DNA of 64,000 bases from Pseudomonas yamanorum. Lineage in GTDB: Bacteria; Pseudomonadota; Gammaproteobacteria; Pseudomonadales; Pseudomonadaceae. Positions 1-9,092 of this stretch are shown here, one piece after another (the first letter of the stretch is position 1; each line of letters starts with the position of its first letter). The notes beneath the pieces were generated by a model. The model was given only the letters and a program-made list of their open reading frames with translations, was not told the origin of the DNA and made no database searches. The stretch covers positions 124,001 to 188,000 of the forward strand of contig NZ_LT629793.1 of NCBI RefSeq assembly GCF_900105735.1, read 5' to 3'. The position numbers were made by a program, and so were the translations under genes.

Positions 1-277
1 ACGCAGCCGGCACCAACGCCGCCACGCCCAACGCACGCTTGAGCACCGCACGCCGCCCCGGTTGCGGGCGATCGAGGCTGGCCATGGCCAATGCTGGAGG
101 CAAGTCGGTAAAACGCTGGCGCAGTAACTGGGCTTTTTGCCAGATCTGTTCGTGTTGAGGATGGCTGTCACGCCACTGCTGCAGGCCGGCATGATCACGC
201 TCGGTGGCGGTACCGGATTCCAGCAACGCCAGCCAGTGCGCCGCCGCACGAGCCAGATCCGGCGCAGTACGGCTCAC
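1..277 (-). CDS. FecR-type anti-sigma/sensor protein, N-terminal part
   Basis: Only the first 92 codons lie in the window; the rest runs off the left edge. FecR proteins span the inner membrane and carry the signal from an outer-membrane siderophore receptor to the cognate ECF sigma factor. The visible part has the usual N-terminal cytoplasmic region (ARAAAHWLALLESG, then a run rich in Gln and Trp: QQWRDSHPQHEQIWQKA), followed by a basic stretch and the beginning of a hydrophobic segment (RRAVLKRALGVAALVPAA) that should be the membrane anchor. The GTG start overlaps the TGA stop of the upstream sigma factor by three bases, so the two are translationally coupled. A TonB-dependent receptor gene would be expected beyond the left edge. 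Confidence 0.85.
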   Translation of the reverse strand, partial: MSRTAPDLARAAAHWLALLESGTATERDHAGLQQWRDSHPQHEQIWQKAQLLRQRFTDLPPALAMASLDRPQPGRRAVLKRALGVAALVPAA

Positions 278-792
278 AGTTCCACCAGCAGGCAATGCTC
301 ATAGGCCTGGGCCATGTAGCGCTTGACCGTACGCTCGGACACCTTGAGCCGCTCGGCGATCTCGCGGTAGCCCAGCCCTTCCAGCTGGCTCCAGAGAAAC
401 GCGCGACGCACCACCGGTGGCAAACCGTCGAGCAGCTCATCCAGGGCTTGCAGGGTTTCCAACAGCAGCCAGCGCTGCTCCGGCGACGGCACGCAAGCCT
501 CCGGCAACTGCATCAACGCATCGAGATACGCCTGCTCCAAGCTGCGCCGCTGGTGAAAATTCACCAGCAAGCGCTTGCCCACGGTCACCAGATAGGCCCG
601 GGGTTCCTGCAATTGCGCAATCGGCTGGGCGCTGGCCAGCACCCGCAGGAACGTGTCCTGGCTCAGGTCTGCGGCATCCCAGGCGTTGCCCAGGCGGCGT
701 CGCAACCAGCTTTCCAGCCAACTGCGATGGTCACGGTACAAGCTGTGAAGCGTCGGTTCAGCGAGGTGCGTCGGCAATACAGCTTCATTCAT
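274..792 (-). CDS. ECF sigma-70 factor, FecI family
   Basis: A 172-residue extracytoplasmic-function sigma factor, the usual length for FecI-like iron-starvation sigmas. Region 2 is visible near residues 15-80 (LYRDHRSWLESWLRRRLG, then AADLSQDTFLRVL, the core-binding and -10 recognition helices). Region 4 near 115-165 contains LPPVVRRAFLWSQLEGLGYREIAERL and KVSERTVKRYM, the helix-turn-helix that reads the -35 element. It is the first gene of a fecI-fecR pair and has a likely Fur box 34 bases upstream of its start. The predicted role is to transcribe a siderophore receptor gene beyond the left edge in response to iron limitation and ligand. The siderophore cannot be told from this sequence. 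Confidence 0.92.
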   Translation of the reverse strand: MNEAVLPTHLAEPTLHSLYRDHRSWLESWLRRRLGNAWDAADLSQDTFLRVLASAQPIAQLQEPRAYLVTVGKRLLVNFHQRRSLEQAYLDALMQLPEACVPSPEQRWLLLETLQALDELLDGLPPVVRRAFLWSQLEGLGYREIAERLKVSERTVKRYMAQAYEHCLLVEL

Positions 793-825
793 GGCAAGTA
801 ACCTGCGCGGCGCGAGTCAGTCTCA

Positions 826-838
826 AATGAGATTCATT
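826..838 (-). promoter_or_regulatory. Candidate Fur box upstream of fecI
   Basis: The 13-base sequence AATGAGATTCATT is a near-perfect palindrome in an AT-rich stretch 34-46 bases upstream of the sigma-factor start. It differs by one base from the AATGAGAATCATT core common in pseudomonad Fur sites. Repression by Fe-Fur is the expected control for fecI genes. Assigned by eye. Confidence 0.6.
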
Positions 839-884
839 CTATTTAATATCCCGCCGGCATACCACGTTCTTTTGCACAGGATGT

Positions 885-1826
885 TTAAAGCATCGCCGCC
901 TTTTGCCTGAGCATTTCGATAAACATCCCTAGCTCGCGACTCACCGGGTCACCCCGGCGCAGCAGCATGCCGAACGGCGCGAGCTGCACCTCCAGCGCCA
1001 CCGGCAGTGCGACCACCAGGCCCATTTTCAGGTAATCCCGCAGGGCGCTTTCCGAGAGCACCATAATTGCGTCGGTCAGTTGAATCAGTTGCTGCATGGA
1101 ATACACCGAGCTGCATTCGATGATGTCTGCCGGCTGCGGTAACGCAAGGCGTTGCAGCGCTTCGTCGAAGCCGATGCGCGCCGGGCTGGTTTCCGGTTGC
1201 AGGATCCACGGCCAGTCGCTGACCAGCTCCGTCAACGCCAGGTCATCACGCTGGGCCAGGGGATGGCCGGCGTGCACCACCACCAACAAACGCTCGTTGC
1301 CCAAGGGTTCGAAGGTGTAATGCTCGCTGTCGGTGGCGGCATTGCGCCGCGCGATGGCCAAGTCGATGCGGCCTTGTTCCAGCAACTGGATCACCTGGTC
1401 GCTGGTGTCGCCCATGATGCGAATGCGCAGTTGGGGATTGAGTGTCTTGATCTGGGCGATGGAGTCCATCACCAGGTCCGGGGCCGCGCCCATGATGGTG
1501 CCAATCGACAAGTAGCCATAGCCGCCCTGTTGACGTGCCATCAGGTCTTCGGCGCAACGGTCGAGACCACTCAGCGCCGACTCGGCAAAGCGGATCAGTT
1601 CCTTGCCCAGCGCAGTCGGGCGCATGCCCCGGGGCAGGCGCTCGAACAGGTCACAGGCAAACATGTCCTCGATCTCGCGCAACATGCGCGTCGCCGCCGG
1701 CTGCGACATGTTCAGGCTTTGGGACGCACGGTGCAGGTTCTGGCTGGAACTCAAGGCCACCAGCATGTGCAGATGCTTGTAGCGCAGGCGGTTGAACAGG
1801 CTGCGGGAGATCAACGGACTACTCAT
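885..1826 (-). CDS. LysR-family regulator of the rhamnose cluster (inferred)
   Basis: A 313-residue LysR-type regulator. The N-terminal winged helix-turn-helix is visible (LHMLVALSSSQNLHRASQSL, then MSQPAATRMLREIE), followed by a periplasmic-binding-protein-like effector domain. The open frame extends 45 codons further upstream, but that extension looks non-coding; the start at MSSPLISRSLF gives the normal family length. It is divergent from the first gene of the L-rhamnose cluster (117 bases between starts), the classic arrangement for a LysR regulator and its target. The inducer is probably a pathway intermediate such as rhamnonate, which is inference. A semi-palindromic site lies between the two genes. 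Confidence 0.88.
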   Translation of the reverse strand: MSSPLISRSLFNRLRYKHLHMLVALSSSQNLHRASQSLNMSQPAATRMLREIEDMFACDLFERLPRGMRPTALGKELIRFAESALSGLDRCAEDLMARQQGGYGYLSIGTIMGAAPDLVMDSIAQIKTLNPQLRIRIMGDTSDQVIQLLEQGRIDLAIARRNAATDSEHYTFEPLGNERLLVVVHAGHPLAQRDDLALTELVSDWPWILQPETSPARIGFDEALQRLALPQPADIIECSSVYSMQQLIQLTDAIMVLSESALRDYLKMGLVVALPVALEVQLAPFGMLLRRGDPVSRELGMFIEMLRQKAAML

Positions 1827-1842
1827 TTTTATCCTTGTTATC

Positions 1843-1859
1843 GATACCCTGAGGTTATC
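1843..1859. promoter_or_regulatory. Candidate LysR operator
   Basis: The sequence GATACCCTGAGGTTATC lies between the divergent LysR gene and the MFS gene. Its arms GATACC and GGTTATC are near-inverted repeats, the loose dyad expected of a LysR box. Assigned by position and symmetry only. Confidence 0.3.
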
Positions 1860-1918
1860 AGTTGTAAGCGAGATTCGATTTGTAGCGCATGGATTGAGCG
1901 CCGTACAGTCCTTCCCAT

Positions 1919-1926
1919 AAGAACAA
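1919..1926 (+). promoter_or_regulatory. Catabolite-activity (Hfq/Crc) motif before the first rhamnose gene
   Basis: AAGAACAA fits AANAANAA exactly and lies 17-24 bases upstream of the ATG of the MFS gene. In Pseudomonas, Hfq with Crc binds such motifs on mRNA and blocks translation of catabolic genes during growth on preferred carbon sources. The same motif recurs before rhaT and before the operon that ends at 22950. Confidence 0.5.
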
Positions 1927-1942
1927 AACACCGGACTGAACA

Positions 1943-3238
1943 ATGAAGACCCTGCCCGCACCTCTGCTCGCCAAAATTTCCTGGCGGCTGCTGCCCTTCC
2001 TGCTGTTGATGTACATCATGGCCTTCCTCGACCGCGCCAACGTCGGATTCGCCAAACAAGCCTTCCAGGCCGACACCGGCCTCAGTGACGCCGCCTTCGC
2101 CTTTGGCGCCGGGGTGTTTTTTGTCGGCTATGCGCTGCTGGAAGTGCCGAGCAACCTGATCATGCATCGCGTCGGTGCCCGCCTGTGGATGTGCCGGATC
2201 ATGGTCAGTTGGGGCCTGGTGTCCGCCGCCATGATGTTTGCCCACAACGAAACCAGCTTCTACGTGTTGCGCTTTCTGCTGGGCGTGGCCGAGGCCGGGT
2301 TTTTCCCCGGGGTGATTCTCTACCTCACCTACTGGTTCCCCTCCGCCGTGCGCGGCAAGGCCATGGGCTTCTTCTACTTTGGCGCGCCCTTGGCCTTCAT
2401 CTTCGGCAGCCCGCTGTCCGGCCTGTTGCTGGAGCTGGACGGGTTCTCCGGGCTGCATGGCTGGCAATGGCTGTTTGCGGTGGAAGGCCTGATGGCCACC
2501 GCGGTTGGCATTTGGGCCTACTGGTACCTGGACAACCGCCCCGCCGATGCCAAATGGCTGAGCGTTGCAGAGCGCCGCCAGATCCAGGATTTGCTGGACC
2601 ACGAAGATCAACACAAAACCTCCCACGGCCGCAGCCTGCTCACAGTGCTGTGTCAGCCCAGCGTGCTGTACCTGTGCCTGGTATACCTGCTGATCCAGGC
2701 CAGCGTCTACGGCGTGGTGTTCTACTTGCCAACCCAAGTCGGCGGGCTGCTGGGGACCAAGGTCGGCTTGATGGTGGGCCTGGTCTCGGCGATTCCCTGG
2801 GTCTGCGCACTGTTCGCCGCGTGGTGGATTCCCGGCTACTCCGACCGCACCGGCGAGCGCCGCAAAACCGCATCCCTGACCCTGTTGATGGCCGCCGCCG
2901 GGATCGCCTGCTCAGTGACCTTCGCCAACCCGCTGCTGGGCATGCTCGCCCTGTGTTTTGCCGCCTCGGGTTTTATCGCTGTACAACCGGTGTTCTGGAC
3001 CTTCCCGTCCAGCTACCTGGCCGGCAGCGCAGCGGCGGCCAGCATCGCCCTGATCAACTCCTTCGGCGCCCTCGGCGGGTTTATTGCCCCGGTGCTGAAG
3101 AACTGGGCAGAAACCGCCTTTCACTCCCCTGCGGCCGGCCTTTACCTGCTGTCCGCCACCACCGTACTCGCAGCGTTGCTGGTACTCGGTATCCATTCCC
3201 CAGGCCAAAAAGCGACGAACACGCCGGCCACTGTTTAA
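1943..3238 (+). CDS. MFS transporter, anion:cation symporter type (sugar-acid uptake, probably L-rhamnonate)
   Basis: A 431-residue major facilitator protein with about 12 hydrophobic segments. It carries the ACS-family N-terminal signature (MAFLDRANVGFAK) and the loop motif GVAEAGFFPGVILYL, as in the GudP, RhmT and phthalate carriers. It is the first gene of the L-rhamnose cluster, 15 bases ahead of rhamnonate dehydratase, and a separate RhaT for L-rhamnose is present downstream. It therefore most likely imports L-rhamnonate or a related deoxy-aldonate. Substrate assignment is by context; the family assignment is clear. Confidence 0.87.
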   Translation: MKTLPAPLLAKISWRLLPFLLLMYIMAFLDRANVGFAKQAFQADTGLSDAAFAFGAGVFFVGYALLEVPSNLIMHRVGARLWMCRIMVSWGLVSAAMMFAHNETSFYVLRFLLGVAEAGFFPGVILYLTYWFPSAVRGKAMGFFYFGAPLAFIFGSPLSGLLLELDGFSGLHGWQWLFAVEGLMATAVGIWAYWYLDNRPADAKWLSVAERRQIQDLLDHEDQHKTSHGRSLLTVLCQPSVLYLCLVYLLIQASVYGVVFYLPTQVGGLLGTKVGLMVGLVSAIPWVCALFAAWWIPGYSDRTGERRKTASLTLLMAAAGIACSVTFANPLLGMLALCFAASGFIAVQPVFWTFPSSYLAGSAAAASIALINSFGALGGFIAPVLKNWAETAFHSPAAGLYLLSATTVLAALLVLGIHSPGQKATNTPATV

Positions 3239-3253
3239 TCAAGGAGTCACACC

Positions 3254-4438
3254 ATGGGCAACCTCACTATCAAGCACGTCCGCGCCTTTGTGCTGCGCGG
3301 CGGCGGCGCGGACTACCACGACCAGGCAGACGGCCACTGGATCGACGATCACATCAGTACCCCCATGAGCAAATACCCCGAGTACCGCCAGAGCCGCCGC
3401 AGTTTCGGGATCAACGTACTCGGCACACTCGTGGTGGAAATCGAAGCCAGCGACGGCACCGTCGGGTTCGCCGTGACCACCGGTGGCGAGCCCGCCGCGT
3501 ATATCGTCGAGAAGCACCTGGCGCGCTTCCTGGAAGGCGCCCGCGTCACCGATATCGAGAAAATCTGGGACCAGATGTACCAGTCCACCCTGTACTACGG
3601 CCGCAAGGGCCTGGTGATCAACACGATCTCCGGTGTCGACCTGGCGCTGTGGGACCTGCTCGGCAAGATCCGCCAGGAGCCGGTGCACCAGTTGCTCGGC
3701 GGCGCGGTGCGTGACGAATTGCAGTTCTACGCCACCGGCGCCCGCCCCGACCTCGCACAGAAGATGGGCTTTATCGGCGGCAAGATGCCCTTGCACTACA
3801 GCCCGTCGGAAGGCGAAGAAGGCTTGCGCAAAAACCTCGAGGAACTGGCGACCATGCGCGAACGGGTCGGCCCGGACTTCTGGCTGATGCTCGATTGCTG
3901 GATGAGCCTGGACCTGAACTACGCCACCAAACTGGCGATCGGCGCCCATGAATACGGCCTGAAATGGATCGAAGAAGCGCTGTCGCCCGACGACTACTGG
4001 GGCTATGCCGCGCTGCGCAACAACGTGCCCAAAGGTATGTTGGTCACCACCGGCGAACACGAAGCCACCCGCTGGGGCTTTCGCATGCTGCTGGAGATGG
4101 GGTGCTGCGACATTATCCAGCCGGATGTGGGCTGGTGCGGCGGCCTCACCGAGCTGGTGAAAATCTCGGCACTGGCCGATGCCCATAACGCGCTGGTGGT
4201 GCCTCACGGCTCGTCGGTCTACAGCTACCACTTTGTTGCGACCCGCCATAACAGCCCGTTCGCCGAATTCCTGATGATGGCGCCCAAGGCCGATGAGGTG
4301 GTGCCGATGTTCCACCCGCAACTGCTCGGTGAACCCGTGCCGGTGAATGGCCGCATGCGCCTGTCGGTGCTCGACAAACCCGGGTTTGGCGTGGACCTCA
4401 ACCCCGATTGCCAACTGCATCGTCCGTATAACCGCTGA
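3254..4438 (+). CDS. rhmD: L-rhamnonate dehydratase
   Basis: A 394-residue enolase-superfamily enzyme that dehydrates L-rhamnonate to 2-keto-3-deoxy-L-rhamnonate (KDR). The N-terminal capping domain has [23 protein letters not shown], typical of rhamnonate dehydratases. The barrel shows the metal ligands in order: the Asp of LMLDCW, the Glu of WIEEAL and the Glu of TTGEHE, followed by the VPHGSS catalytic His. It sits between the MFS carrier and the KDR aldolase with gaps of 11-15 bases, so it is co-transcribed. Enzyme assignment rests on recognisable whole-length similarity to E. coli RhmD/YfaW. Confidence 0.93.
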   Translation: MGNLTIKHVRAFVLRGGGADYHDQADGHWIDDHISTPMSKYPEYRQSRRSFGINVLGTLVVEIEASDGTVGFAVTTGGEPAAYIVEKHLARFLEGARVTDIEKIWDQMYQSTLYYGRKGLVINTISGVDLALWDLLGKIRQEPVHQLLGGAVRDELQFYATGARPDLAQKMGFIGGKMPLHYSPSEGEEGLRKNLEELATMRERVGPDFWLMLDCWMSLDLNYATKLAIGAHEYGLKWIEEALSPDDYWGYAALRNNVPKGMLVTTGEHEATRWGFRMLLEMGCCDIIQPDVGWCGGLTELVKISALADAHNALVVPHGSSVYSYHFVATRHNSPFAEFLMMAPKADEVVPMFHPQLLGEPVPVNGRMRLSVLDKPGFGVDLNPDCQLHRPYNR

Positions 4439-4449
4439 GGACTCCTGCC

Positions 4450-5250
4450 ATGAACATGCCCCACAACGCTTTCAAGGCTGCGCTGCGTAAAGACGCTGCG
4501 CAATACGGGATCTGGGCCGGCTTCGCCACCGCTTACGCCGCCGAAATCGTCGCCAGCACCGGTTACGACTGGATGCTGATTGACGGCGAACACGCCCCCA
4601 ACACCGTGCCCAGCGTGCTCAACCAGCTCCAGGCCGTGGCGCCCTACGCCACTGCGCCGGTGGTGCGTGCGGTGAGCAGCGACGCCAACCTGATCAAGCA
4701 ACTGCTGGACGTCGGCGCGCAAACGCTGATGATCCCGATGGTCGAAACCGCCGAGCAAGCCCAGGCCCTGGTGCGTGCGATGCGTTACCCGCCTCACGGT
4801 ATTCGTGGCGTTGGCGGCGGCCTGACCCGCGCCACCCGCTGGGACGGCGTGGCCGACTACCTCAATACTGCCCATGAACAGCTGTGCCTGATCGTGCAGG
4901 TGGAGTCGCGCCTGGGCGTTGAAAACGTCGCGGCGATTGCGGCGGTGGAAGGCGTGGACGCTGTATTTATCGGCCCCGCCGACCTGTCCATCGGCCTCGG
5001 TCACGCCGGCAATCCCGGGCACCCCGAGGTGCAGGAACGCATCCAGCACGCGGTCAACGCCACGCTGGCGGCCGGCAAGGCCTGCGGCATTCTTGCGCCC
5101 AACGAAGACGATGCTCGCCGTTATCAAGCCTGGGGCTGCCAGTTCATTGCGGTGGCCATCGACATCAGCCTGCTGCGCCAGGGTGCCATGGCGACCCTGG
5201 CCCGCTACCGCCCCGCCGCCGACGCCAAGGCGCCGTCACGTACTTACTGA
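4450..5250 (+). CDS. rhmA: 2-keto-3-deoxy-L-rhamnonate aldolase (HpcH/HpaI family)
   Basis: A 266-residue class II aldolase of the HpcH/HpaI family. It splits KDR into pyruvate and L-lactaldehyde and needs a divalent metal. Family motifs are visible: DWMLIDGEHAPN, the MIPMVET segment, RGVGGGLTRATRW, QVESRLGVENV (metal Glu) and VFIGPADLSIGLGH (metal Asp). The gene follows rhmD by 11 bases, and the next gene encodes the aldehyde dehydrogenase that uses one product. This makes the aldolase branch, rather than the diketo-hydrolase branch, the pathway used here. Confidence 0.92.
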   Translation: MNMPHNAFKAALRKDAAQYGIWAGFATAYAAEIVASTGYDWMLIDGEHAPNTVPSVLNQLQAVAPYATAPVVRAVSSDANLIKQLLDVGAQTLMIPMVETAEQAQALVRAMRYPPHGIRGVGGGLTRATRWDGVADYLNTAHEQLCLIVQVESRLGVENVAAIAAVEGVDAVFIGPADLSIGLGHAGNPGHPEVQERIQHAVNATLAAGKACGILAPNEDDARRYQAWGCQFIAVAIDISLLRQGAMATLARYRPAADAKAPSRTY

Positions 5251-5260
5251 GGAGCCAAGC

Positions 5261-6694
5261 ATGTCATCCGTACCGGTCTACCAGAACTTCATCAATGGCC
5301 GCTTTACCCCGAGCGATGCCCACCTGGATGTGTTGAACCCGGCCACCGGCGTCCTGCTGTCGAAGGTCCCGGCGGCCACCGCCGAAGACGTCGACCAGGC
5401 CCTGGCCGCTGCCCGCCATGCGCAGAAAGACTGGGCGCGCAAGCCGGCGATCGAACGCGCCGGGCACTTGCGCCGCATCGCCGCCAAGCTGCGGGAAAAC
5501 GTCGGTCACCTGGCGCGCACCATTACCCTGGAGCAAGGCAAGGTCAGCGGCCTGGCGGAAGTGGAAGTCAACTTCACCGCCGACTACCTCGACTACATGG
5601 CCGAGTGGGCGCGCCGCATTGAAGGCGAGATCATCACCAGTGACCGCCACAACGAAAACATCTTCCTGTTCCGCAAACCCCTGGGGGTGGTGGCCGGTAT
5701 CCTGCCGTGGAATTTCCCGTTCTTTTTGATCGCCCGCAAGATGGCCCCGGCGTTGCTGACCGGCAACACCATCGTGATCAAACCCAGCGAAGAAACGCCG
5801 AACAACTGCTTCGAGTTCGCCAAATTGGTGGCCGAGACGGACCTGCCGGCCGGGGTATTCAATGTGGTGTGCGGCGATGGCCGCGTCGGTGGCGCCCTCA
5901 CCGCCCATAAGGGCGTGGACATGATCAGCTTCACCGGCAGCGTCGCCACCGGCTCGCGGATCATGGCTGCTGCGGCACCGAATATCACCAAGCTCAACCT
6001 GGAACTGGGCGGCAAGGCACCGGCCATTGTCCTCGCCGATGCCGACCTGGACCTCGCGGTAAACGCCATTCGCGCCTCGCGGATCATCAACAGCGGCCAG
6101 GTGTGCAACTGCGCCGAACGGGTGTACGTGGAGCGCAAAGTCGCCGACCAGTTTATCGAGCGCATCAGCGCCGCGATGGCCGCCACCCGCTACGGCGACC
6201 CCATCGCCCAGGCCGATGTGGAGATGGGCCCACTGATCAACCGCCAAGGACTGGACAGCGTCAATCGCAAGGTACGCACCGCCTTGAGCCAGGGTGCATC
6301 GCTGGTCACCGGTGGGCAGATCGCCGATCTGGGCCAGGGCTTTCACTTCCAGCCGACGGTATTGGCCGGTTGCCACGCCGCCATGGAAATCATGCGCGAA
6401 GAAATTTTTGGCCCGGTGCTGCCGATCCAGATTGTCGACGACCTGGATGAGGCGATCGCCATGGCCAACGACTGCGACTACGGCCTGACCTCCTCGATCT
6501 ACACCCGCGACCTGGGCAAGGCGATGAAGGCGGTGCGCGAATTGTCGTTTGGCGAAACCTACATCAACCGCGAGAACTTCGAGGCGATGCAAGGCTTCCA
6601 TGCCGGCGTGCGCAAATCCGGAATCGGCGGCGCCGACGGCAAGCACGGCCTGTATGAGTACACCCATACCCATGCGGTGTACCTGCAGGGCTGA
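5261..6694 (+). CDS. Aldehyde dehydrogenase, probably L-lactaldehyde dehydrogenase
   Basis: A 477-residue NAD(P)-dependent aldehyde dehydrogenase close to the AldA type. The start at MSSVPVYQNF has a GGAG site nine bases before it; the frame is open further upstream but overlaps the aldolase. Visible landmarks are the cofactor region (GILPWNFPFF, KPSEETP), FTGSVATG, the general-base Glu in LELGGKAP and the nucleophilic Cys in GQVCNCAERV. In this cluster it should oxidise L-lactaldehyde from the aldolase to L-lactate. A second AldA-like gene lies at 21526, so some overlap of function is possible. Confidence 0.9.
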   Translation: MSSVPVYQNFINGRFTPSDAHLDVLNPATGVLLSKVPAATAEDVDQALAAARHAQKDWARKPAIERAGHLRRIAAKLRENVGHLARTITLEQGKVSGLAEVEVNFTADYLDYMAEWARRIEGEIITSDRHNENIFLFRKPLGVVAGILPWNFPFFLIARKMAPALLTGNTIVIKPSEETPNNCFEFAKLVAETDLPAGVFNVVCGDGRVGGALTAHKGVDMISFTGSVATGSRIMAAAAPNITKLNLELGGKAPAIVLADADLDLAVNAIRASRIINSGQVCNCAERVYVERKVADQFIERISAAMAATRYGDPIAQADVEMGPLINRQGLDSVNRKVRTALSQGASLVTGGQIADLGQGFHFQPTVLAGCHAAMEIMREEIFGPVLPIQIVDDLDEAIAMANDCDYGLTSSIYTRDLGKAMKAVRELSFGETYINRENFEAMQGFHAGVRKSGIGGADGKHGLYEYTHTHAVYLQG

Positions 6695-6764
6695 GGTGGT
6701 GCAACGGGCCCTGGCGCGGTAGCGTGCGGGCCCTTCCCTATCCATTGTTCCGAAGGATTGCGCT

Positions 6765-7670
6765 ATGCCTCTTACCCCTTACAGCGGGCCGATCATCGAC
6801 AGCCATTTGCACCTGTTCGACCCGCGCCGCCCCCAGGGCATTCCCTGGCCCGAGCCGGGCAACGCGCTGTATGCCGCGCATTTGCCGGCGGACTATTGGG
6901 GGCTGGCAGGCGAACATAACGTGATCGGCGCCATTGCCGTGGAAGCCAGCCCATGGCGCGACGACAACCGCTGGTTGCTGGAGACCCTTCGCAGCGACCC
7001 ACGCATGCTCGGTTTCGTCGGCAACCTTGACCCGCTGCATGGTGACTTTGCGGCAGACCTTGAGGCCTTGGCCCAGGAACCCCTGTTCCTCGGCTTGCGT
7101 TACGGCAACCTGTGGGACCGCGACTTGCTCGAAGACCAGACGCGCCCCGGCTTCATCGATGGCCTGCGCCGGCTTGCCAAATGCGGGCGTGGCCTGGACA
7201 GCGCCAACCCCAATCCGCGCCTGATCAAAGGGCTGCTGCACCTGAGCGACGCCTTGCCCGAGCTGCGCATCATCGTCGATCACCTGCCCAATGCCAGCGT
7301 GCCCGCCGGCGAAGAATCCGCGTATCACGCCGACCTGATGCGCCTGGCAGAGCGGCCGAATGTGTTTGCCAAACTGGCGGAAATCCCCCAGGTCGGCCCG
7401 CAGGGTCTAATCCTTGACCCGGCGTTCTACAACGACCGCCTGGCCGTGCTGTGGGAAGCCTTTGGCGAAGACCGTTGCTTCTACGGCAGCGACTGGCCCA
7501 ACAGCGATCATCTGGCCAGTTTCGCCACCACCTTGGACCTGGTGAAAGCCTGCATGGCGGGCAAACCCGAGGACGTACAGGGCAAGTTCTTCCTGCACAA
7601 CGCGGTGCGCATCTACAGCCCCACGCCACCCCACGGAGGCCAGTCATGCAGACCCGAGCCTTTCGCATGA
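6765..7670 (+). CDS. L-rhamnono-1,4-lactonase (amidohydrolase 2 family)
   Basis: A 301-residue metal-dependent hydrolase of the amidohydrolase-2 family. The metal-binding HxH is in IIDSHLHLFDP at the N-terminus, further His residues lie in IIVDHLPN, and the catalytic Asp is in YGSDWPNSD near residue 245. In this pathway it opens rhamnono-lactone, the product of rhamnose dehydrogenase, to rhamnonate. Its last 25 bases overlap the start of the mutarotase gene in another frame, which suggests tight coupling. The specific lactone is inferred from the neighbours. Confidence 0.85.
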   Translation: MPLTPYSGPIIDSHLHLFDPRRPQGIPWPEPGNALYAAHLPADYWGLAGEHNVIGAIAVEASPWRDDNRWLLETLRSDPRMLGFVGNLDPLHGDFAADLEALAQEPLFLGLRYGNLWDRDLLEDQTRPGFIDGLRRLAKCGRGLDSANPNPRLIKGLLHLSDALPELRIIVDHLPNASVPAGEESAYHADLMRLAERPNVFAKLAEIPQVGPQGLILDPAFYNDRLAVLWEAFGEDRCFYGSDWPNSDHLASFATTLDLVKACMAGKPEDVQGKFFLHNAVRIYSPTPPHGGQSCRPEPFA

Positions 7671-7966
7671 ACCTCAACCCCGGCCAGCACGCCGAGTACC
7701 GTCGACGTCATGACGAGATCTGGCCCGAACTGGCCCAGGCCCTGCGTGATGCCGGGATGCTGGACTACCGGATCTTCCTCGACGAGGCCAACAACGCCTT
7801 GTTCGCCGTGATGACCCACGAAGACCAGCACGGCCTCGACGCGTTGCCGAGCACCGCGCTGATGCAACGGTGGTGGCAGTACATGCAATACATCATGCCC
7901 AGCCATCCGGACGCCTCGCCCGTCAGCGTGGATTTAATCCCGATGTTCAGCCTCACCCCAGGCTGA
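7646..7966 (+). CDS. rhaM: L-rhamnose mutarotase
   Basis: A 106-residue protein of the RhaM family (typical length about 104). It interconverts the alpha and beta anomers of L-rhamnose so that the dehydrogenase sees its preferred form. Conserved features visible are RMNLNPGQHAEYRRRHDEIW near the N-terminus, with the active-site Tyr and His, and MQRWWQYM near the C-terminus. The ATG is preceded by GGAGG at 7636-7640 and lies inside the end of the lactonase gene. Confidence 0.92.
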   Translation: MQTRAFRMNLNPGQHAEYRRRHDEIWPELAQALRDAGMLDYRIFLDEANNALFAVMTHEDQHGLDALPSTALMQRWWQYMQYIMPSHPDASPVSVDLIPMFSLTPG

Positions 7967-7982
7967 AACAGCGTGCTACCAC

Positions 7983-7990
7983 AACAATAA
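7983..7990 (+). promoter_or_regulatory. Catabolite-activity (Hfq/Crc) motif at the rhaT ribosome-binding site
   Basis: AACAATAA matches AANAANAA and runs straight into the Shine-Dalgarno AAAAAGGA of rhaT. It is well placed for Hfq/Crc to block translation of the transporter. Because it lies inside the operon, it would give transporter-specific control independent of the lead gene. Confidence 0.5.
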
Positions 7991-8006
7991 AAAAGGATTC
8001 GACTAC

Positions 8007-9065
8007 GTGGAAATCATTCTCTTCGGTGTGATCCTGCACTTCATCGGCGGCTTCGCCTCCGGCAGTTTCTACATCCCTTACAAGAAGGTCCGTGGCTGGG
8101 CGTGGGAAAGCTATTGGATCACCGGTGGCCTGGTGTCATGGCTGATCGTGCCGCTGATTGCCGCGCAGCTGACCGTGCCCGGCTGGGCCGACATCCTGCG
8201 CCAGGCCGACAGCAGCACCTTGCTCTGGACCTACCTGTTCGGCGTGCTCTGGGGCATCGGCGGGCTGACCTTCGGCCTGACCATGCGCTACCTCGGGCTG
8301 TCCCTGGGCATGTCGCTGGTACTGGGCCTGACCTCGGCCCTTGGCGCCTTGATGCCGGCGCTGTACCGCGACCTGTTCACCGACGCCACCGAAGGCACCT
8401 TGACCTCGATGCTCGCGTCTCAAGGCGGGCATTGGGTGCTGTGGGGTGTAGCGGTTTCACTGGTGGGCATCGCGGTGTGTGGCAAGGCCGGGTTGATCAA
8501 GGAGCGTGAAGTGCCGGAGGCGGTGAAGTTTGCCAGCATCAGCGAGTTCTCGGTGGCCAAGGGCATGCTGGTGGCGGTGATCTCCGGCGTACTCAGCGCG
8601 TGCTTCAGCTACGGCATTTCCGCCGGTCGCCCCTTGGCCGCAGCGGCCGTGGAGCACGGCGCCAACAGCCTGTTCCAGAACAACGTGACCTTCATGGTGA
8701 TCATGTGGGGTGGCCTGACCACCAACGGCCTCTGGTGCCTGTGGCTGAACTGGCGCAACCGTACGTTCCACAACTACACCGACCGCAGTACGCCACTGCT
8801 CGGTAACTACCTGCTGGTGGCGTGTGCCGGCACCCTGTGGTTTCTGCAGTTTTTCTTTTACGGCATGGGCGAAAGCCGCCTGCAGAACGACGCCAGTTCG
8901 TGGGTGTTGCACATGTCTTTCATCATCATCGTATCCAACTGCTGGGGCCTGTATTTCCGCGAATGGCAGGGCACCAGCGCCACTAACAAAGGCGTATTGG
9001 TCGCGGGTATCGCGGTAATTCTCGGTGCTATCGCCATGGTTGGTTACGGCAACTATCTCGGCTGA
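8007..9065 (+). CDS. rhaT: L-rhamnose:proton symporter
   Basis: A 352-residue integral membrane protein with about ten hydrophobic helices. Whole-length character matches RhaT: the opening GVILHFIGGFASGSFYIPYK, then WESYWITGG and GGLTFGLTMRYLG, then the C-terminal WVLHMSFIIIVSNCWGLYFREW. It imports L-rhamnose with a proton. The start is GTG at 8007, chosen because AAAAAGGA lies 9-16 bases upstream and no ATG fits the family N-terminus. It sits between the mutarotase and the rhamnose dehydrogenase. Confidence 0.95.
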   Translation: MEIILFGVILHFIGGFASGSFYIPYKKVRGWAWESYWITGGLVSWLIVPLIAAQLTVPGWADILRQADSSTLLWTYLFGVLWGIGGLTFGLTMRYLGLSLGMSLVLGLTSALGALMPALYRDLFTDATEGTLTSMLASQGGHWVLWGVAVSLVGIAVCGKAGLIKEREVPEAVKFASISEFSVAKGMLVAVISGVLSACFSYGISAGRPLAAAAVEHGANSLFQNNVTFMVIMWGGLTTNGLWCLWLNWRNRTFHNYTDRSTPLLGNYLLVACAGTLWFLQFFFYGMGESRLQNDASSWVLHMSFIIIVSNCWGLYFREWQGTSATNKGVLVAGIAVILGAIAMVGYGNYLG

Positions 9066-9092
9066 GGCCGCTTTTTTTCCAGGAGTCCACTT

